Under the pieces are notes generated by a model, which did no database searches, was not told where the DNA came from, and saw only the letters and a list, made by a program, of their open reading frames with translations. Positions 31,711 to 40,997 of a DNA stretch of 50,941 nt are shown in pieces. The first letter of the stretch is position 1, and each line of letters starts with the position of its first letter. The position numbers and the translations under genes are program-made. This DNA is from Bacteroidales bacterium. GTDB lineage: Bacteria > Bacteroidota > Bacteroidia > Bacteroidales > P3. The stretch is taken from the NCBI GenBank assembly GCA_031272245.1, contig JAISUE010000046.1, positions 1 to 50,941 of the forward strand, in the 5' to 3' direction.

Positions 31711-31718
31711 TACTTTTG
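31711..31718 (+). promoter_or_regulatory. Putative -7 element of the 260-residue protein gene
   Basis: TACTTTTG lies 26 bp before the start codon. A TTTG (31695-31698) is present but too close for a standard -33 element. Confidence 0.6.
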
Positions 31719-31744
31719 TTGCACTTAATAATTACAATAGTATA

Positions 31745-32527
31745 ATGAAAAACACATTTTTCATACTGATTATAGCAGCGTTATGTTGTAAAATTTCTTT
31801 GGCACAGATTGGAGAACGAACCATTGTTCAGAAAAAAGATACTCTTGTTACGATACCTTTTTGTGCTGTTTCTTTGGGATACACCATGCCTTACGGAGAA
31901 ATGGGCAACAGATACAGATCATTTATGGACCTGGGTGTAGATATTGGATGGAAGAATAAAAACAACTGGCTGTTCAACTTCAACGTTGGTTTTCAGTTTG
32001 GGAGCAATAATGTCAAAATACTGAATCAGGTACTCAGTGGTATGATGACAACAGACGATGAACCGTTTGTTGTTTCGGTAGGAGGCGTAGATGCCGCTGT
32101 TATTGCCTGGAATCGTAACCTGAGTGGAAAGTTTTCTGTTGGGAAAGTAGTCCCTTTGTGGTTCTCTAATCAGAACTCGGGACTGATGTTAATGCTTGGA
32201 GCAGGTTATTTACAACATCAGATAATGTATCAAGCCACTAATGATATTGCACCTCAATTAGAAGGTGATTATGCTTTGCTTTATGACCGACAAATGAGAG
32301 GACCTATGTTGAGCAGTTTCATTGGTTATTTATTTTTTGGAAAATATACATTTGCCAATTTCTATGCAGGTATTCAATATGATATTGCTTTTACAAAATT
32401 AACCAGAAAGTATCAGGCAGACCTCAGAGGCGGAGACCCTAACTGGTATTCCGACAGGATGCTAACCTTAAAAGCAGCATGGATATTCCAGTTTCATAAT
32501 CCGACTTCCGAGAGAATTTACTATTAA
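31745..32527 (+). CDS. Outer-membrane beta-barrel hypothetical protein
   Basis: This 260-residue exported protein has a signal peptide ending CKISLAQ (about residue 21). The mature part shows alternating beta-strand segments with glycine and aromatic residues (for example VSLGYTMPYGEMGN, WLFNFNVGFQFGSN, FIGYLFFGKYTFANFYAGIQ), as in outer-membrane barrels. No family name was recognised. It is 62 bp upstream of the Kdo transferase gene and in the same direction, so it may be co-transcribed and act in envelope assembly. Confidence 0.72.
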   Translation: MKNTFFILIIAALCCKISLAQIGERTIVQKKDTLVTIPFCAVSLGYTMPYGEMGNRYRSFMDLGVDIGWKNKNNWLFNFNVGFQFGSNNVKILNQVLSGMMTTDDEPFVVSVGGVDAAVIAWNRNLSGKFSVGKVVPLWFSNQNSGLMLMLGAGYLQHQIMYQATNDIAPQLEGDYALLYDRQMRGPMLSSFIGYLFFGKYTFANFYAGIQYDIAFTKLTRKYQADLRGGDPNWYSDRMLTLKAAWIFQFHNPTSERIYY

Positions 32528-32589
32528 TTTTACTGTTTATGTAAAGAATAATCTAATATTTATTTTCTAACATTAAGACAAAGTAAAAA

Positions 32590-33807
32590 ATGGCAGTAAT
32601 TTATCAGATATTCATCCATATTTTCGGTTTCATAACAAAAATATATTCCCTGTTCAATTCCAAAGTACGCCTTATGGTGAAAGGAAGGAAAGAGAGCTTC
32701 ATTATCTTAAAAGAGAAAATCAAACCCGAAGACAGAGTTATCTGGTTTCATTGTGCTTCACTTGGTGAGTTTGAACAGGGAAGAGTGTTGCTTGAAATGT
32801 TTAGAAAGCAGGAACAGGACGCCAAAATTGTACTTACATTTTTCTCTCCCTCAGGTTATGAGATACGTAAAAACTATCCGTATGCCGATTGTATTATTTA
32901 TCTGCCAAACGACACAAAACGCAATGCCGAACACTTTATTCAACTTGCAAATCCTCAACTTACATTCTTTATAAAATATGAATTTTGGTATAATTATCTG
33001 TACTTTTTAAGTGGGAGAAAGGTGTTTCAGGTATCGTTAATACTGAGAAAAGACCATTATTTACAAAAGTTTTACAGTGGATATTTCAGAAAGCAACTCA
33101 AAGTGTTTAATCATTTTTTTGTTCAGAACCGTGAAACGGCAGACATATTACTTAAATTCGGATATACAAACGCAAGTATAGTTGGAGATACACGTTTTGA
33201 CAGAGTGATGCAAATAGCAGAACAGACAACCTATATACCTCTTATTTCACAATGGTGTAAAGATGAAAAGGTACTTATTTTGGGAAGCAGTTGGGAAGCA
33301 GACGAACAGCTTTTATATGCCTCTAAACTGGCTTCGGAATTGAAAGTTATCATTGTCCCTCACAACATATCAGAAGGACATATTGAATATATTAAGACCC
33401 TGTTTGCCGATTCCGTACTCTTTACTCAACTCAATGAAACAAACTTAAATACCAATCTTATTATTGTCAATACGGTAGGATTGTTATCAAGCCTTTATCG
33501 TTATTGTCAGTGGGCATACATCGGAGGAGGCTTCGGAGAAGGTATTCACAATACTCTGGAAGCAGCCTGCTTTGGCAAACCTGTTTGTTTTGGAACAAAC
33601 TATAAAAAGTTTAAGGAAGCAGTTGATTTGGTACAACTTGAAGGTGCAAAAGTAATTACTTCACCTGATGACTTACGGACTTTTGTTAATGATTTGTCGG
33701 TAGAGACAAAATATGAGAAAGTCTCTTTTACGTGTCAAAACTACGTAAAAGACAATGCAGGAGCAAGCAAAAGGATTATGAATTATTTGAAACAGGAAGT
33801 GTTATGA
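32590..33807 (+). CDS. waaA: 3-deoxy-D-manno-octulosonic acid (Kdo) transferase
   Basis: This 405-residue GT30-family enzyme transfers Kdo from CMP-Kdo to lipid A precursor at the inner face of the inner membrane. The catalytic-base motif is visible as HCASLGEFEQGR (Glu60). Family segments IKYEFWYNYL and GGGFGEGIHNTLEAACFGKP are present. The hydrophobic N-terminus should attach it to the membrane. Length is normal. Its stop overlaps the start of the TamL gene (ATGA), showing tight co-transcription of lipid A-core synthesis with outer-membrane assembly. Confidence 0.95.
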   Translation: MAVIYQIFIHIFGFITKIYSLFNSKVRLMVKGRKESFIILKEKIKPEDRVIWFHCASLGEFEQGRVLLEMFRKQEQDAKIVLTFFSPSGYEIRKNYPYADCIIYLPNDTKRNAEHFIQLANPQLTFFIKYEFWYNYLYFLSGRKVFQVSLILRKDHYLQKFYSGYFRKQLKVFNHFFVQNRETADILLKFGYTNASIVGDTRFDRVMQIAEQTTYIPLISQWCKDEKVLILGSSWEADEQLLYASKLASELKVIIVPHNISEGHIEYIKTLFADSVLFTQLNETNLNTNLIIVNTVGLLSSLYRYCQWAYIGGGFGEGIHNTLEAACFGKPVCFGTNYKKFKEAVDLVQLEGAKVITSPDDLRTFVNDLSVETKYEKVSFTCQNYVKDNAGASKRIMNYLKQEVL

Positions 33808-36224
33808 GAGGCAGTCGTATTTTGTTGTGTATAATAATATGTGCAGGCTTCTTTACTGCATGTTCTCCCTATAAACATTTAAGTGAAGAGGGTATGTTGC
33901 TGTCCAAGGTTAAAATAAAATCAAACACAAAAGAATTTTCCAAAAGTGATTTAAAAAACCTTGTCATTCAAGACCCAAACAGTTCCGTATTCGGAGTTAA
34001 GACAAGTATGTATTTTTATAGTCTTTCACCTGCCGGAGAAGACAGTACAATGAGTTGGTTTGTCCGTAACACTTTACGTGCATGGGGACAAAAACCTGTA
34101 GAATTTGATGAAAACCTTTCCTTTGAAACCAAACAAAACATTGCTCAATATCTTAAAACCAAAGGAAGCTTTGGAGCAATAATAACCGATTCAATAATTA
34201 AGATGCGTAAATGGTATGCTCCATGGACAAGATACAAACGCCGAATTGTTGCAGAGTATTCTGTTAACGCACAGCCCAGATACAAAATAAACGACTTTAT
34301 ACTGTCGGTAAAAGATACCGTACTCTTATCACAGGTTAAACAGATAATGGCTGCAAATGAAGTCAAAAAAGGAGATTTATATGATGAGGATATACTTTCC
34401 TTACAGCGTGATAATCTCACGTCAGGTTTGCTGCAAAGAGGTTATTTTGGGTTTTCTTCAGAGTATATAACCTATAAAATAGATACGAATATTGGAAATA
34501 ACCGCCTTAACGTTACTCTTAATATAGCAAATCCAACATGGCAAAGAGGCGATACCTTAAAAGAAGGGCATCATAAAATATATACCGTCAGAAATATTTA
34601 TGTTTATCCAAACTATATTTCGCCTTCAATGTTTGATTATGTAGCACCGAGAGACACCTCAATCATATATCATAAACAGACAAAAGAGTCAAACATAACC
34701 CGTTTTGTATTCATTTATAATAATAATGATTTACCAATAAAGATAAAGCCTCTTCTTCGCAGTATGCTCTTTGAAATGAATGCCGTTTATTCTCCTTTAA
34801 CTATAAAACGAACCTATTCCGCACTGTCTCAATTAAGGAATTTCAAATACATAGATATTAAACCTTTGGAAGCAACCAGCATTGATTGGAGAGCAGATAC
34901 TCTTCCTGTGGATTTTGAAGTTAAACTCTCTTTAACTGAGCCTGTAAGTATTTCTACAGGTGTAGGAACAACGTATTCACAGGTTAATGCCGCTTATTCG
35001 GCAACAGAGTCATCAAACTTTGGTTTGGAATATAATCTTTCTCTATCTCATACCAATTTTCTCAGAGGTGCGGAAATATTTACTCTCAATACAAAGTTCT
35101 CAACCGAGATACGCAGTGATATTTTTCAGAAATCAAAAGACTTAACCTTATGGTCATACTTCTCTGCTTTTGAAGCAGGAGTTGATGCAGGAATTGAAAT
35201 ACCACGTTTCTTTATTCCTTTTGCTACAAAGTTTTATTCCATGCAGTTTCGTCCGCATACCACTGTTCATACGGGATTTAATTATCAGAAACGTCCTGAC
35301 TTTGCACGCTATATATTTAATCTTAACTACGGATACACTTGGATAAATTCTCAACAAAAGAGTCATTCATTTTTTCCAATAGAGTTAAACTTTGTAAAAA
35401 TGGATACTATGAATGCAAACTATCAGGCAATAATCAACACATGGTCAAAACGTATGCGTTATCAGGTAAGTGATCATTTGGTTATGGATATGCGTTATAC
35501 GTATTTATACAACGGACAAATTCTCAACACAAAAAGCAATTATCATTATTTCAGGTTCAACGTTGAAGCCAGTGGAAATGTACTTTATGTTGCAAGTAAG
35601 TTAAGTGAAAGTCTCAAAGATGAGAATAATCAATACTTGGTTTTAGGAATACCTTTCTCACAATACGTCAGAACTGATATGGATTTTGTTCAGTTTTTTC
35701 TCCTGACCAAACGACAAACCTTTGTTGTGAGAGGATATTTTGGTATAGGTGCTTCTTATGGCAATGGCAAAGTGCTTCCTTATGAGAGAAACTTCTTTGG
35801 AGGAGGAGCAAATAATTTGCGGGCATGGGAATTACGAAGCTTGGGACCGGGAGCAGCAGCGGCAGATACTGTGAGTAAATATCATGAACGGTCAGGTGAT
35901 ATTGCGTTTGGAGGCAATATAGAATATCGTTTTCCTGTTTTTGGTTTCATTGAAGGTGCAGCCTTTTTTGACTTTGGAAATGTATGGTTATTACGACCTC
36001 AAAATGATTTGAAAGATGGAGAGTTTGAATTTTCAGATTTTTATAAAGAAATAGCAGCAGGGGTAGGTTTTGGCTTGAGACTTAATTTCAAATTCATAAT
36101 ACTGAGATTTGACTGTGCTGTTAAAATGCTTGACCCGTCAAAACCGAAAGATGAACGTTTTGTTCTTACAAAAGACAGATTTAGCGGTGTAACCTTACAA
36201 ATAGGGTTAAACTATCCGTTCTAA
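33804..36224 (+). CDS. tamL: TamL-type lipoprotein of the BamA/TamA (Omp85) superfamily
   Basis: This 806-residue protein starts at 33804, where ATG overlaps the waaA stop; an earlier in-frame ATG would overlap waaA by 76 bp. The signal peptide ends in a lipobox (GFFTAC, Cys19), the mark of the Bacteroidetes TamA-like lipoprotein TamL. POTRA-like segments (about residues 30-330) precede a C-terminal barrel with FVVRGYFGIGASYGNGKVLP, FFGGGANNLRAWELRSLGPG and the final QIGLNYPF. The FFGGGANNLRAWE segment corresponds to the conserved barrel loop VRGF/Y-type region. It should help insert proteins into the outer membrane. Its usual partner TamB is not adjacent; an AsmA-like protein is at 43457. 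Confidence 0.88.
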   Translation: MRGSRILLCIIICAGFFTACSPYKHLSEEGMLLSKVKIKSNTKEFSKSDLKNLVIQDPNSSVFGVKTSMYFYSLSPAGEDSTMSWFVRNTLRAWGQKPVEFDENLSFETKQNIAQYLKTKGSFGAIITDSIIKMRKWYAPWTRYKRRIVAEYSVNAQPRYKINDFILSVKDTVLLSQVKQIMAANEVKKGDLYDEDILSLQRDNLTSGLLQRGYFGFSSEYITYKIDTNIGNNRLNVTLNIANPTWQRGDTLKEGHHKIYTVRNIYVYPNYISPSMFDYVAPRDTSIIYHKQTKESNITRFVFIYNNNDLPIKIKPLLRSMLFEMNAVYSPLTIKRTYSALSQLRNFKYIDIKPLEATSIDWRADTLPVDFEVKLSLTEPVSISTGVGTTYSQVNAAYSATESSNFGLEYNLSLSHTNFLRGAEIFTLNTKFSTEIRSDIFQKSKDLTLWSYFSAFEAGVDAGIEIPRFFIPFATKFYSMQFRPHTTVHTGFNYQKRPDFARYIFNLNYGYTWINSQQKSHSFFPIELNFVKMDTMNANYQAIINTWSKRMRYQVSDHLVMDMRYTYLYNGQILNTKSNYHYFRFNVEASGNVLYVASKLSESLKDENNQYLVLGIPFSQYVRTDMDFVQFFLLTKRQTFVVRGYFGIGASYGNGKVLPYERNFFGGGANNLRAWELRSLGPGAAAADTVSKYHERSGDIAFGGNIEYRFPVFGFIEGAAFFDFGNVWLLRPQNDLKDGEFEFSDFYKEIAAGVGFGLRLNFKFIILRFDCAVKMLDPSKPKDERFVLTKDRFSGVTLQIGLNYPF

Positions 36225-36254
36225 TTAAAAAACACAACTGAAAACAATTAAAAG

Positions 36255-36830
36255 TTAAACCTCTATCAATTTATTGGCAATGGCATAAAGTATCAAACCT
36301 GCCGGAGAATGAATATTAAGTTTTGCAGAAATATTTTTACGGTGAGTCATAACGGTATTGATTGAAATATGTAGCTTTGTTGCTATTTCCTTATTGGTTA
36401 ATCCCTCTGTAATAGCAACAACAATATCTTTTTCTCTGGCACTTAAATCAAAACTGTCGGTTTGTTCTTTGGTAAATACAAGTTTTGAAAGTATTTCTTT
36501 TATCTGTTCTGCTGAAAAAGTTATATTTATTATCCGGTCATACTGTTTTAATAACTGTATATTCAACATAGACGATTGAAGAGCCACATATTTGGTATTT
36601 GCAAGCTTGTGATTGTGTTTTAATGTTTCCAATGTAGCATTACCGAGATAAACAGGGTTGATAATAAGAATATCGGGTTTATACTTTATCAGCAGCAATT
36701 CTATATTGGAAAGTTCCAATAACTCATAAATATCCATTGGCAGAGAGGTCATACGTTTCAAAACAGACATAAGACCTGTTCTGATAATCAGGGAGGGTTC
36801 GGCTATTGCTATACGTATTTTACGATTCAT
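36255..36830 (-). CDS. LuxR-type regulator with pseudo-receiver domain
   Basis: This 191-residue protein has a receiver-like N-terminal domain (about residues 5-115) and a LuxR/NarL helix-turn-helix (about 125-185: LSAREKDIVVAITEGLTNKE, IATKLHISINTVMTHRKNIS). The usual phospho-acceptor Asp is not visible: the expected strand end reads DILIINPVYLG, with Asn at the site. The acidic pocket (IAEPS) has only one acid. It is therefore likely to work without phosphorylation. It starts 7 nt after the hemerythrin-domain gene and is co-transcribed with it, so the di-iron protein may be its sensor. Confidence 0.87.
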   Translation of the reverse strand: MNRKIRIAIAEPSLIIRTGLMSVLKRMTSLPMDIYELLELSNIELLLIKYKPDILIINPVYLGNATLETLKHNHKLANTKYVALQSSMLNIQLLKQYDRIINITFSAEQIKEILSKLVFTKEQTDSFDLSAREKDIVVAITEGLTNKEIATKLHISINTVMTHRKNISAKLNIHSPAGLILYAIANKLIEV

Positions 36831-36837
36831 AAGGCGG

Positions 36838-37524
36838 TCATCGTTTTTTATGTTCTATTTCGGAAACGGTTGGAACAAGCAGATGATTTTCCAGTTCATT
36901 ATGTCGTTGTAAATCATTAGCCGTTATAAAAATACTCCCAAGTACATCACTTAATTCATAACTTGTTTTGAGATTATAATACTTAATTATAATGTTTTTC
37001 AACTCCATTAACTTTATTTCTATATGATCATGATGACGAGAGAATGTAGATATTTTATACTTATCGGTTGCAGTGTTGTTGATTAAAGCTGTAATATATG
37101 GGAAAACTTTACGTTCTTCATAGTCAAAATGTTTTTTAACCTCAACAAGATATTCATCAAAATAAGCAAGGATAAATTTATTTATGTCCAAAGGTTGTTC
37201 CTTTAACGCTTTTTCAAGATTTGCTTTAATGAAAGGCAACCGAAATTCGGCAAAATACTTGTGAGAATTTTCAAGAAAACGCAACACGGAAGGGAAATGC
37301 AACGCAGTATTAACAACATTCTCTTCCGAAGGATCAATGGTAAGGGTCACTATTTGCAGAAAAGTATCCGTATCAACATTGTTTTCTTCACAACATTGCC
37401 TGATAGTCTTCTGTCCAACTCCAAGAGGCATTGCAAAACGACTGAGTAAATTTAACATTAAAGGATTTTCTATTATCAAATCACTCATTAAATCTTGCGG
37501 AAAATATTTTGTTGTTTTATACAT
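36838..37524 (-). CDS. Hemerythrin-domain protein related to RIC/YtfE
   Basis: This 228-residue protein has a di-iron hemerythrin four-helix domain. Candidate ligands are seen in SHKYFAEFRLPFI, KHFDYEERKVFPYI, SRHHDHIEIKLMEL and LQRHNELENHLLVP. The N-terminal 70 residues resemble the ScdA_N/DUF542 domain of RIC proteins (LLSRFAMPLGVGQKTIRQCC), but the Cys pair of the usual FCCGG motif is missing at its expected place. RIC proteins repair iron-sulfur clusters after nitric-oxide or oxidative stress; the missing cysteines suggest sensing rather than repair. The next gene, 7 nt away, is a LuxR-type regulator. A -7 element (TATCTTTG, minus strand) is at 37554-37561. Confidence 0.87.
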   Translation of the reverse strand: MYKTTKYFPQDLMSDLIIENPLMLNLLSRFAMPLGVGQKTIRQCCEENNVDTDTFLQIVTLTIDPSEENVVNTALHFPSVLRFLENSHKYFAEFRLPFIKANLEKALKEQPLDINKFILAYFDEYLVEVKKHFDYEERKVFPYITALINNTATDKYKISTFSRHHDHIEIKLMELKNIIIKYYNLKTSYELSDVLGSIFITANDLQRHNELENHLLVPTVSEIEHKKR

Positions 37525-37553
37525 ATTATATTGTTTTTCTAATTTTTATCTTG

Positions 37554-37561
37554 CAAAGATA
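37554..37561 (-). promoter_or_regulatory. Putative -7 element of the hemerythrin-LuxR operon
   Basis: TATCTTTG on the minus strand lies 30 bp before the hemerythrin gene start and is divergent from the fabD element at 37592-37599. Confidence 0.6.
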
Positions 37562-37591
37562 ATCTTTTCTGTCTATTATTTCACTTTTATT

Positions 37592-37599
37592 TATTTTTG
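37592..37599 (+). promoter_or_regulatory. Putative -7 element of fabD
   Basis: TATTTTTG lies 29 bp before the fabD start at 37628 and supports this start over upstream in-frame ATGs. Confidence 0.55.
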
Positions 37600-37627
37600 C
37601 ACATCAAATATCATAACATTTATTAAA

Positions 37628-38515
37628 ATGAAAAAAGCATATTTATTTCCCGGACAGGGAGCTCAATTCGTAGGAATGGGCAAAGATTTGTATGATAATT
37701 CCGTTACAAGTAAAGCATTATTTGAAAAGGCAAACGACATACTTGGTTTTCGTATTACAGACCTTATGTTTGCAGGTACGGATGAGGACTTAAAACAAAC
37801 AAGAGTTACTCAGCCTGCCATATTCTTACATTCGGTAATACTTGCAGATGCTTTACATGACAAATTTCAACCTGATATGGTTGCAGGTCATTCTTTAGGA
37901 GAATTTTCAGCTTTGGTTGCAGCCAAAGCAATGAGTTTTGAAGACGGATTACGTTTAGTTTATGCAAGAGCTATGGCTATGCAAAAGGCTTGTGAAGAAA
38001 ATCCTTCAACAATGGCTGCTGTTATAGGTTTGGATGATGATATTATAGAGGGGATATGCAGAGGTACAATGAATGAAATAGTTGTTTGTGCAAATTATAA
38101 CTGTCCCGGACAACTTGTAATTTCAGGTACAATAGAAGGAGTTGAAAAAGCATCCATACATTTGAAAACTGCGGGAGCAAAACGTGTGTTACCATTAAAA
38201 GTAGGTGGTGCTTTCCATTCTCCACTTATGGAATCGGCAAGGGTTTCTTTGGCTGCCGCTATAGAAAAAACCGATTTTGCAAGACCAATATGTCCTGTGT
38301 ATCAAAACTACACTGCAATGCCTGAAACAGAACCTGATGAAATCAAATCCAACCTTGTAAATCAACTTACTTCACCTGTCCTTTGGACACAAATATCTAA
38401 AAACATGGTAGCAGACGGAGCAACAACATTTATAGAAGTTGGACCGGGCAATGTTTTACAGGGACTGGTTAAAAAAGTAAAACCTGACGGAGAGTTTATC
38501 TCAGCAAGTATTTAA
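37628..38515 (+). CDS. fabD: Malonyl-CoA:ACP transacylase
   Basis: This 295-residue enzyme loads malonyl groups onto acyl carrier protein for fatty acid synthesis. The start at 37628 (MKKAYLFPGQGAQFVGMG) gives the normal N-terminus; a longer frame upstream runs through the divergent promoter region and is rejected. Catalytic Ser89 lies in GHSLGEFSA and His197 in GGAFHSPLM. Further family segments are TRVTQPAIF and FIEVGPGNVLQGLVKK. It is 31 bp upstream of ribD on the same strand, so the two may be co-transcribed. Confidence 0.96.
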   Translation: MKKAYLFPGQGAQFVGMGKDLYDNSVTSKALFEKANDILGFRITDLMFAGTDEDLKQTRVTQPAIFLHSVILADALHDKFQPDMVAGHSLGEFSALVAAKAMSFEDGLRLVYARAMAMQKACEENPSTMAAVIGLDDDIIEGICRGTMNEIVVCANYNCPGQLVISGTIEGVEKASIHLKTAGAKRVLPLKVGGAFHSPLMESARVSLAAAIEKTDFARPICPVYQNYTAMPETEPDEIKSNLVNQLTSPVLWTQISKNMVADGATTFIEVGPGNVLQGLVKKVKPDGEFISASI

Positions 38516-38546
38516 TAGCTTATAATAATATTTACAAATCAAGTTA

Positions 38547-39536
38547 ATGAATACCGACAGGGAATATATGTGGCGATGCTTTCAACTTGCACAACTTGGT
38601 GCGGGGAAAGTGTCGCCAAATCCTTTAGTAGGCTCTGTAATAGTTCATAATGAACGTATAATAGGCGAAGGTTATCATATTCAATATGGTTGCCCTCACG
38701 CCGAAGTTAATGCTATTGATTCCGTAAAAGACAAGTCTTTATTGCCTTTTTCTACCCTTTATGTTAATCTTGAACCTTGTTGTCATTGGGGTAAAACACC
38801 GCCATGTGCCGAAAGAATAGTTAAAGAAGGTATCAAAAAAGTTGTCATTGCCAATTCGGACAGCAATCCAAAAGTATGCGGAGGTGGAATAAAAATCCTG
38901 AAAGACAATAATATTAAAGTAACAACAGGTGTTTTAGAAGACGAAGGACGCTTTCTCAACAGGAGATTCTTTACTTATCAGGAAAAAAAACGCCCATATA
39001 TCATATTTAAATGGGCGGAAACGATTGACGGATTTATGGATACAGACCATAAAAGTACCAAACAATGGATAACAAACGATATTTTAAGGGTATGGACTCA
39101 TAAACAAAGAGCGGAAAACGATGCTGTTCTTGTTGGGTTTAACACAATTCTTAATGATAATCCGCAATTAAATGTCCGTTATTATTTTGGTAAAAATCCA
39201 AAACGAATAACTGTTGTAAGAAAAAACTCTTTGAATAAAAATATTTGCAGCAAGTTTAATTTTTTTGACAAATCACAACCAACAGCAATCTATGAAACCT
39301 CTTCCATAGAAGAGGTTATAAATTCATTATATGAAGACAAAATTACTTCAATTATAGTAGAAGGAGGAAGAAAAACTTTGGATAAGTTTATCGAACTTAA
39401 CTTATGGGACGAAGCAACTGTTTTAACAGGCAACAAAATTTTTAACAGTGGATTGAAAGCCCCTGTACTTAATGGTAAATACACCGAACAACACTTTGGA
39501 GACAACCATATAAGGTTTTATTTCAATAAAAACTAA
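38547..39536 (+). CDS. ribD: Bifunctional riboflavin biosynthesis protein RibD
   Basis: This 329-residue protein has an N-terminal deaminase and a C-terminal reductase, which carry out the second and third steps from GTP to riboflavin. The deaminase zinc site is His51 (PHAEVNAI, catalytic Glu53), Cys78 and Cys87 (EPCCHWGKTPPC). The reductase (about residues 145-329) has KWAETIDGFMDT, RAENDAVLVGFNTILNDNPQ and SIIVEGGRKTLD. No FMN riboswitch was recognised upstream. Its 3' end overlaps the convergent flippase gene by 4 bp. Confidence 0.96.
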   Translation: MNTDREYMWRCFQLAQLGAGKVSPNPLVGSVIVHNERIIGEGYHIQYGCPHAEVNAIDSVKDKSLLPFSTLYVNLEPCCHWGKTPPCAERIVKEGIKKVVIANSDSNPKVCGGGIKILKDNNIKVTTGVLEDEGRFLNRRFFTYQEKKRPYIIFKWAETIDGFMDTDHKSTKQWITNDILRVWTHKQRAENDAVLVGFNTILNDNPQLNVRYYFGKNPKRITVVRKNSLNKNICSKFNFFDKSQPTAIYETSSIEEVINSLYEDKITSIIVEGGRKTLDKFIELNLWDEATVLTGNKIFNSGLKAPVLNGKYTEQHFGDNHIRFYFNKN

Positions 39537-40975
39537 TCCCTCTCTATTAAACTTCCAATACTCCGTAAAGAAAATATACGAAAAACAAGAGCTGTTAAAA
39601 CATAAGCAATAAGAGTTATTATTATTAACCATTGCCATGGAAGAAAAATTTTCCGAATTACAAAAGTAACACCAACAAGCGTGAGAATAAACAATAATAT
39701 CCTCACAACGTAATTCCATCTTATTTTTATTGCAAAGAGGCGAATAACGATAATTATTTGCACTATGGCAGTGAATAATTGAGTAGTAAAGTTGGTAAGA
39801 GCAGCACCCAAAGCCTCAAATTGAGGAATAAGTAAAATATTGATTATTATATTACAAACCATTCCGCCAAAAGCAATAATGTTTAACAGCTTTAAGTTGC
39901 CATTAGCAGTCATCAATGTACCAAAAATATAGGTCATTGATATTGGTATGAAATAAAAACTCAATATACGAAATACATCAGCACTTTCCGTTATATGTTT
40001 ATTGTACATTAAATCTATTATTTCTTTGTTATAAAACTGACTTATAAGAGTGAAACATACACTTGCCGTTAATAAAATATGAAAAGCAACCTTTACAATT
40101 TCAGTAATATTTAATTTTCTTTTAAGCATATTGGCAAACAAAGGCAGTAAAATAACAGAAAATAAGTAAGCAATCATATTGGCAGCATCAACCAAACGAA
40201 AACCTGCAGCATAAACAGCAGCGGCTTCTTCTCCGTTTTTTAAAAGTCTTAACAGCATTACAGAACCTATATTGTTATGACAGCTCATTAACAAAGTGAG
40301 TAAAGCGTAAGGAAAACATACTTTTAAAACCTTTACCATAAATGGGTAACTCCACTTCAATCGTATAAAACCTGTTTTATACAAACATATAGTTGCCGCT
40401 ATAAGAGCCGTAATAAAATAAGATATTACCTGTGAATAGACAAAATATTCTATTTCAAATTTTCCCTTTAAGACCGTTGTCCAAAGCAAAACGCTGCAAA
40501 TAATAATCATAAGAAAGCGGTCTAATACACTTAATATGCTGTCGGTTTTAAACATTAACAAACCGCTTATGTTTGAACGCAAATAAAGAATAATGGAAAC
40601 AAGTATTTGAGAAATCCCAAGCCAAAACAAAAGCATCATTTCTCTGTATGAAGTTTTACCTGCAATAAACGCAACAGCAAATATGATTACGATATAGAGT
40701 AACGACATAACTATTTTCATTGGAATAATACGGGAGAAATACTTGGGCAGCAGTTGAGAATATTGAGCTATTTGTCTGTTGTTCCAGTTGGTTAATCCTA
40801 AATCTATAAAAACATTAAATATGTATGTGAAGTTTAATAATGCAAAATACAATCCGTAATCAGCCGCATCAACTGCATTTTGCACACCTCTGTCAATTCC
40901 CAATATCCAAAACGCCTTAATAAAGATATTGAGTAATACCAAAAAAGCAAGATTAGTTAAAAACAACTTTTTCAT
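39533..40975 (-). CDS. Wzx-like polysaccharide flippase
   Basis: This 480-residue integral membrane protein has about twelve to fourteen hydrophobic helices and the layout of the MOP/MATE superfamily. Segments such as NAVDAADYGLYFALLNFTYI near the start and AAAVYAAGFRLVDAANMIAY near the middle match oligosaccharide flippases, which move undecaprenyl-linked glycan units across the inner membrane. No acid or transfer signature fixes the substrate. The SpoU methyltransferase gene ends 22 bp before this gene's start, so the two are probably one operon. The WecA-like gene nearby fits a glycan pathway. Confidence 0.85.
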   Translation of the reverse strand: MKKLFLTNLAFLVLLNIFIKAFWILGIDRGVQNAVDAADYGLYFALLNFTYIFNVFIDLGLTNWNNRQIAQYSQLLPKYFSRIIPMKIVMSLLYIVIIFAVAFIAGKTSYREMMLLFWLGISQILVSIILYLRSNISGLLMFKTDSILSVLDRFLMIIICSVLLWTTVLKGKFEIEYFVYSQVISYFITALIAATICLYKTGFIRLKWSYPFMVKVLKVCFPYALLTLLMSCHNNIGSVMLLRLLKNGEEAAAVYAAGFRLVDAANMIAYLFSVILLPLFANMLKRKLNITEIVKVAFHILLTASVCFTLISQFYNKEIIDLMYNKHITESADVFRILSFYFIPISMTYIFGTLMTANGNLKLLNIIAFGGMVCNIIINILLIPQFEALGAALTNFTTQLFTAIVQIIIVIRLFAIKIRWNYVVRILLFILTLVGVTFVIRKIFLPWQWLIIITLIAYVLTALVFRIFSLRSIGSLIERD

Positions 40976-40997
40976 AGATTTGACAAAAATAATTAAA

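Noticed and set aside
21757-32527. Complete prophage or integrative element
   Set aside because: Only lysis-type and regulatory genes are seen. No integrase, terminase, capsid, tail, relaxase or conjugation genes, and no convincing attachment-site repeats, were found by eye.
33732-33803. Longer start of the TamL protein
   Set aside because: It would overlap waaA by 76 bp and hide the lipoprotein signal. ATG at 33804 overlaps the stop codon in the usual ATGA manner.
37337-37627. N-terminal extension of FabD
   Set aside because: It runs antisense to the hemerythrin gene and through both promoters. The start at 37628 gives the canonical N-terminus.
38516-38546. FMN riboswitch before ribD
   Set aside because: The gap is only 31 bp and shows none of the conserved FMN-aptamer segments.
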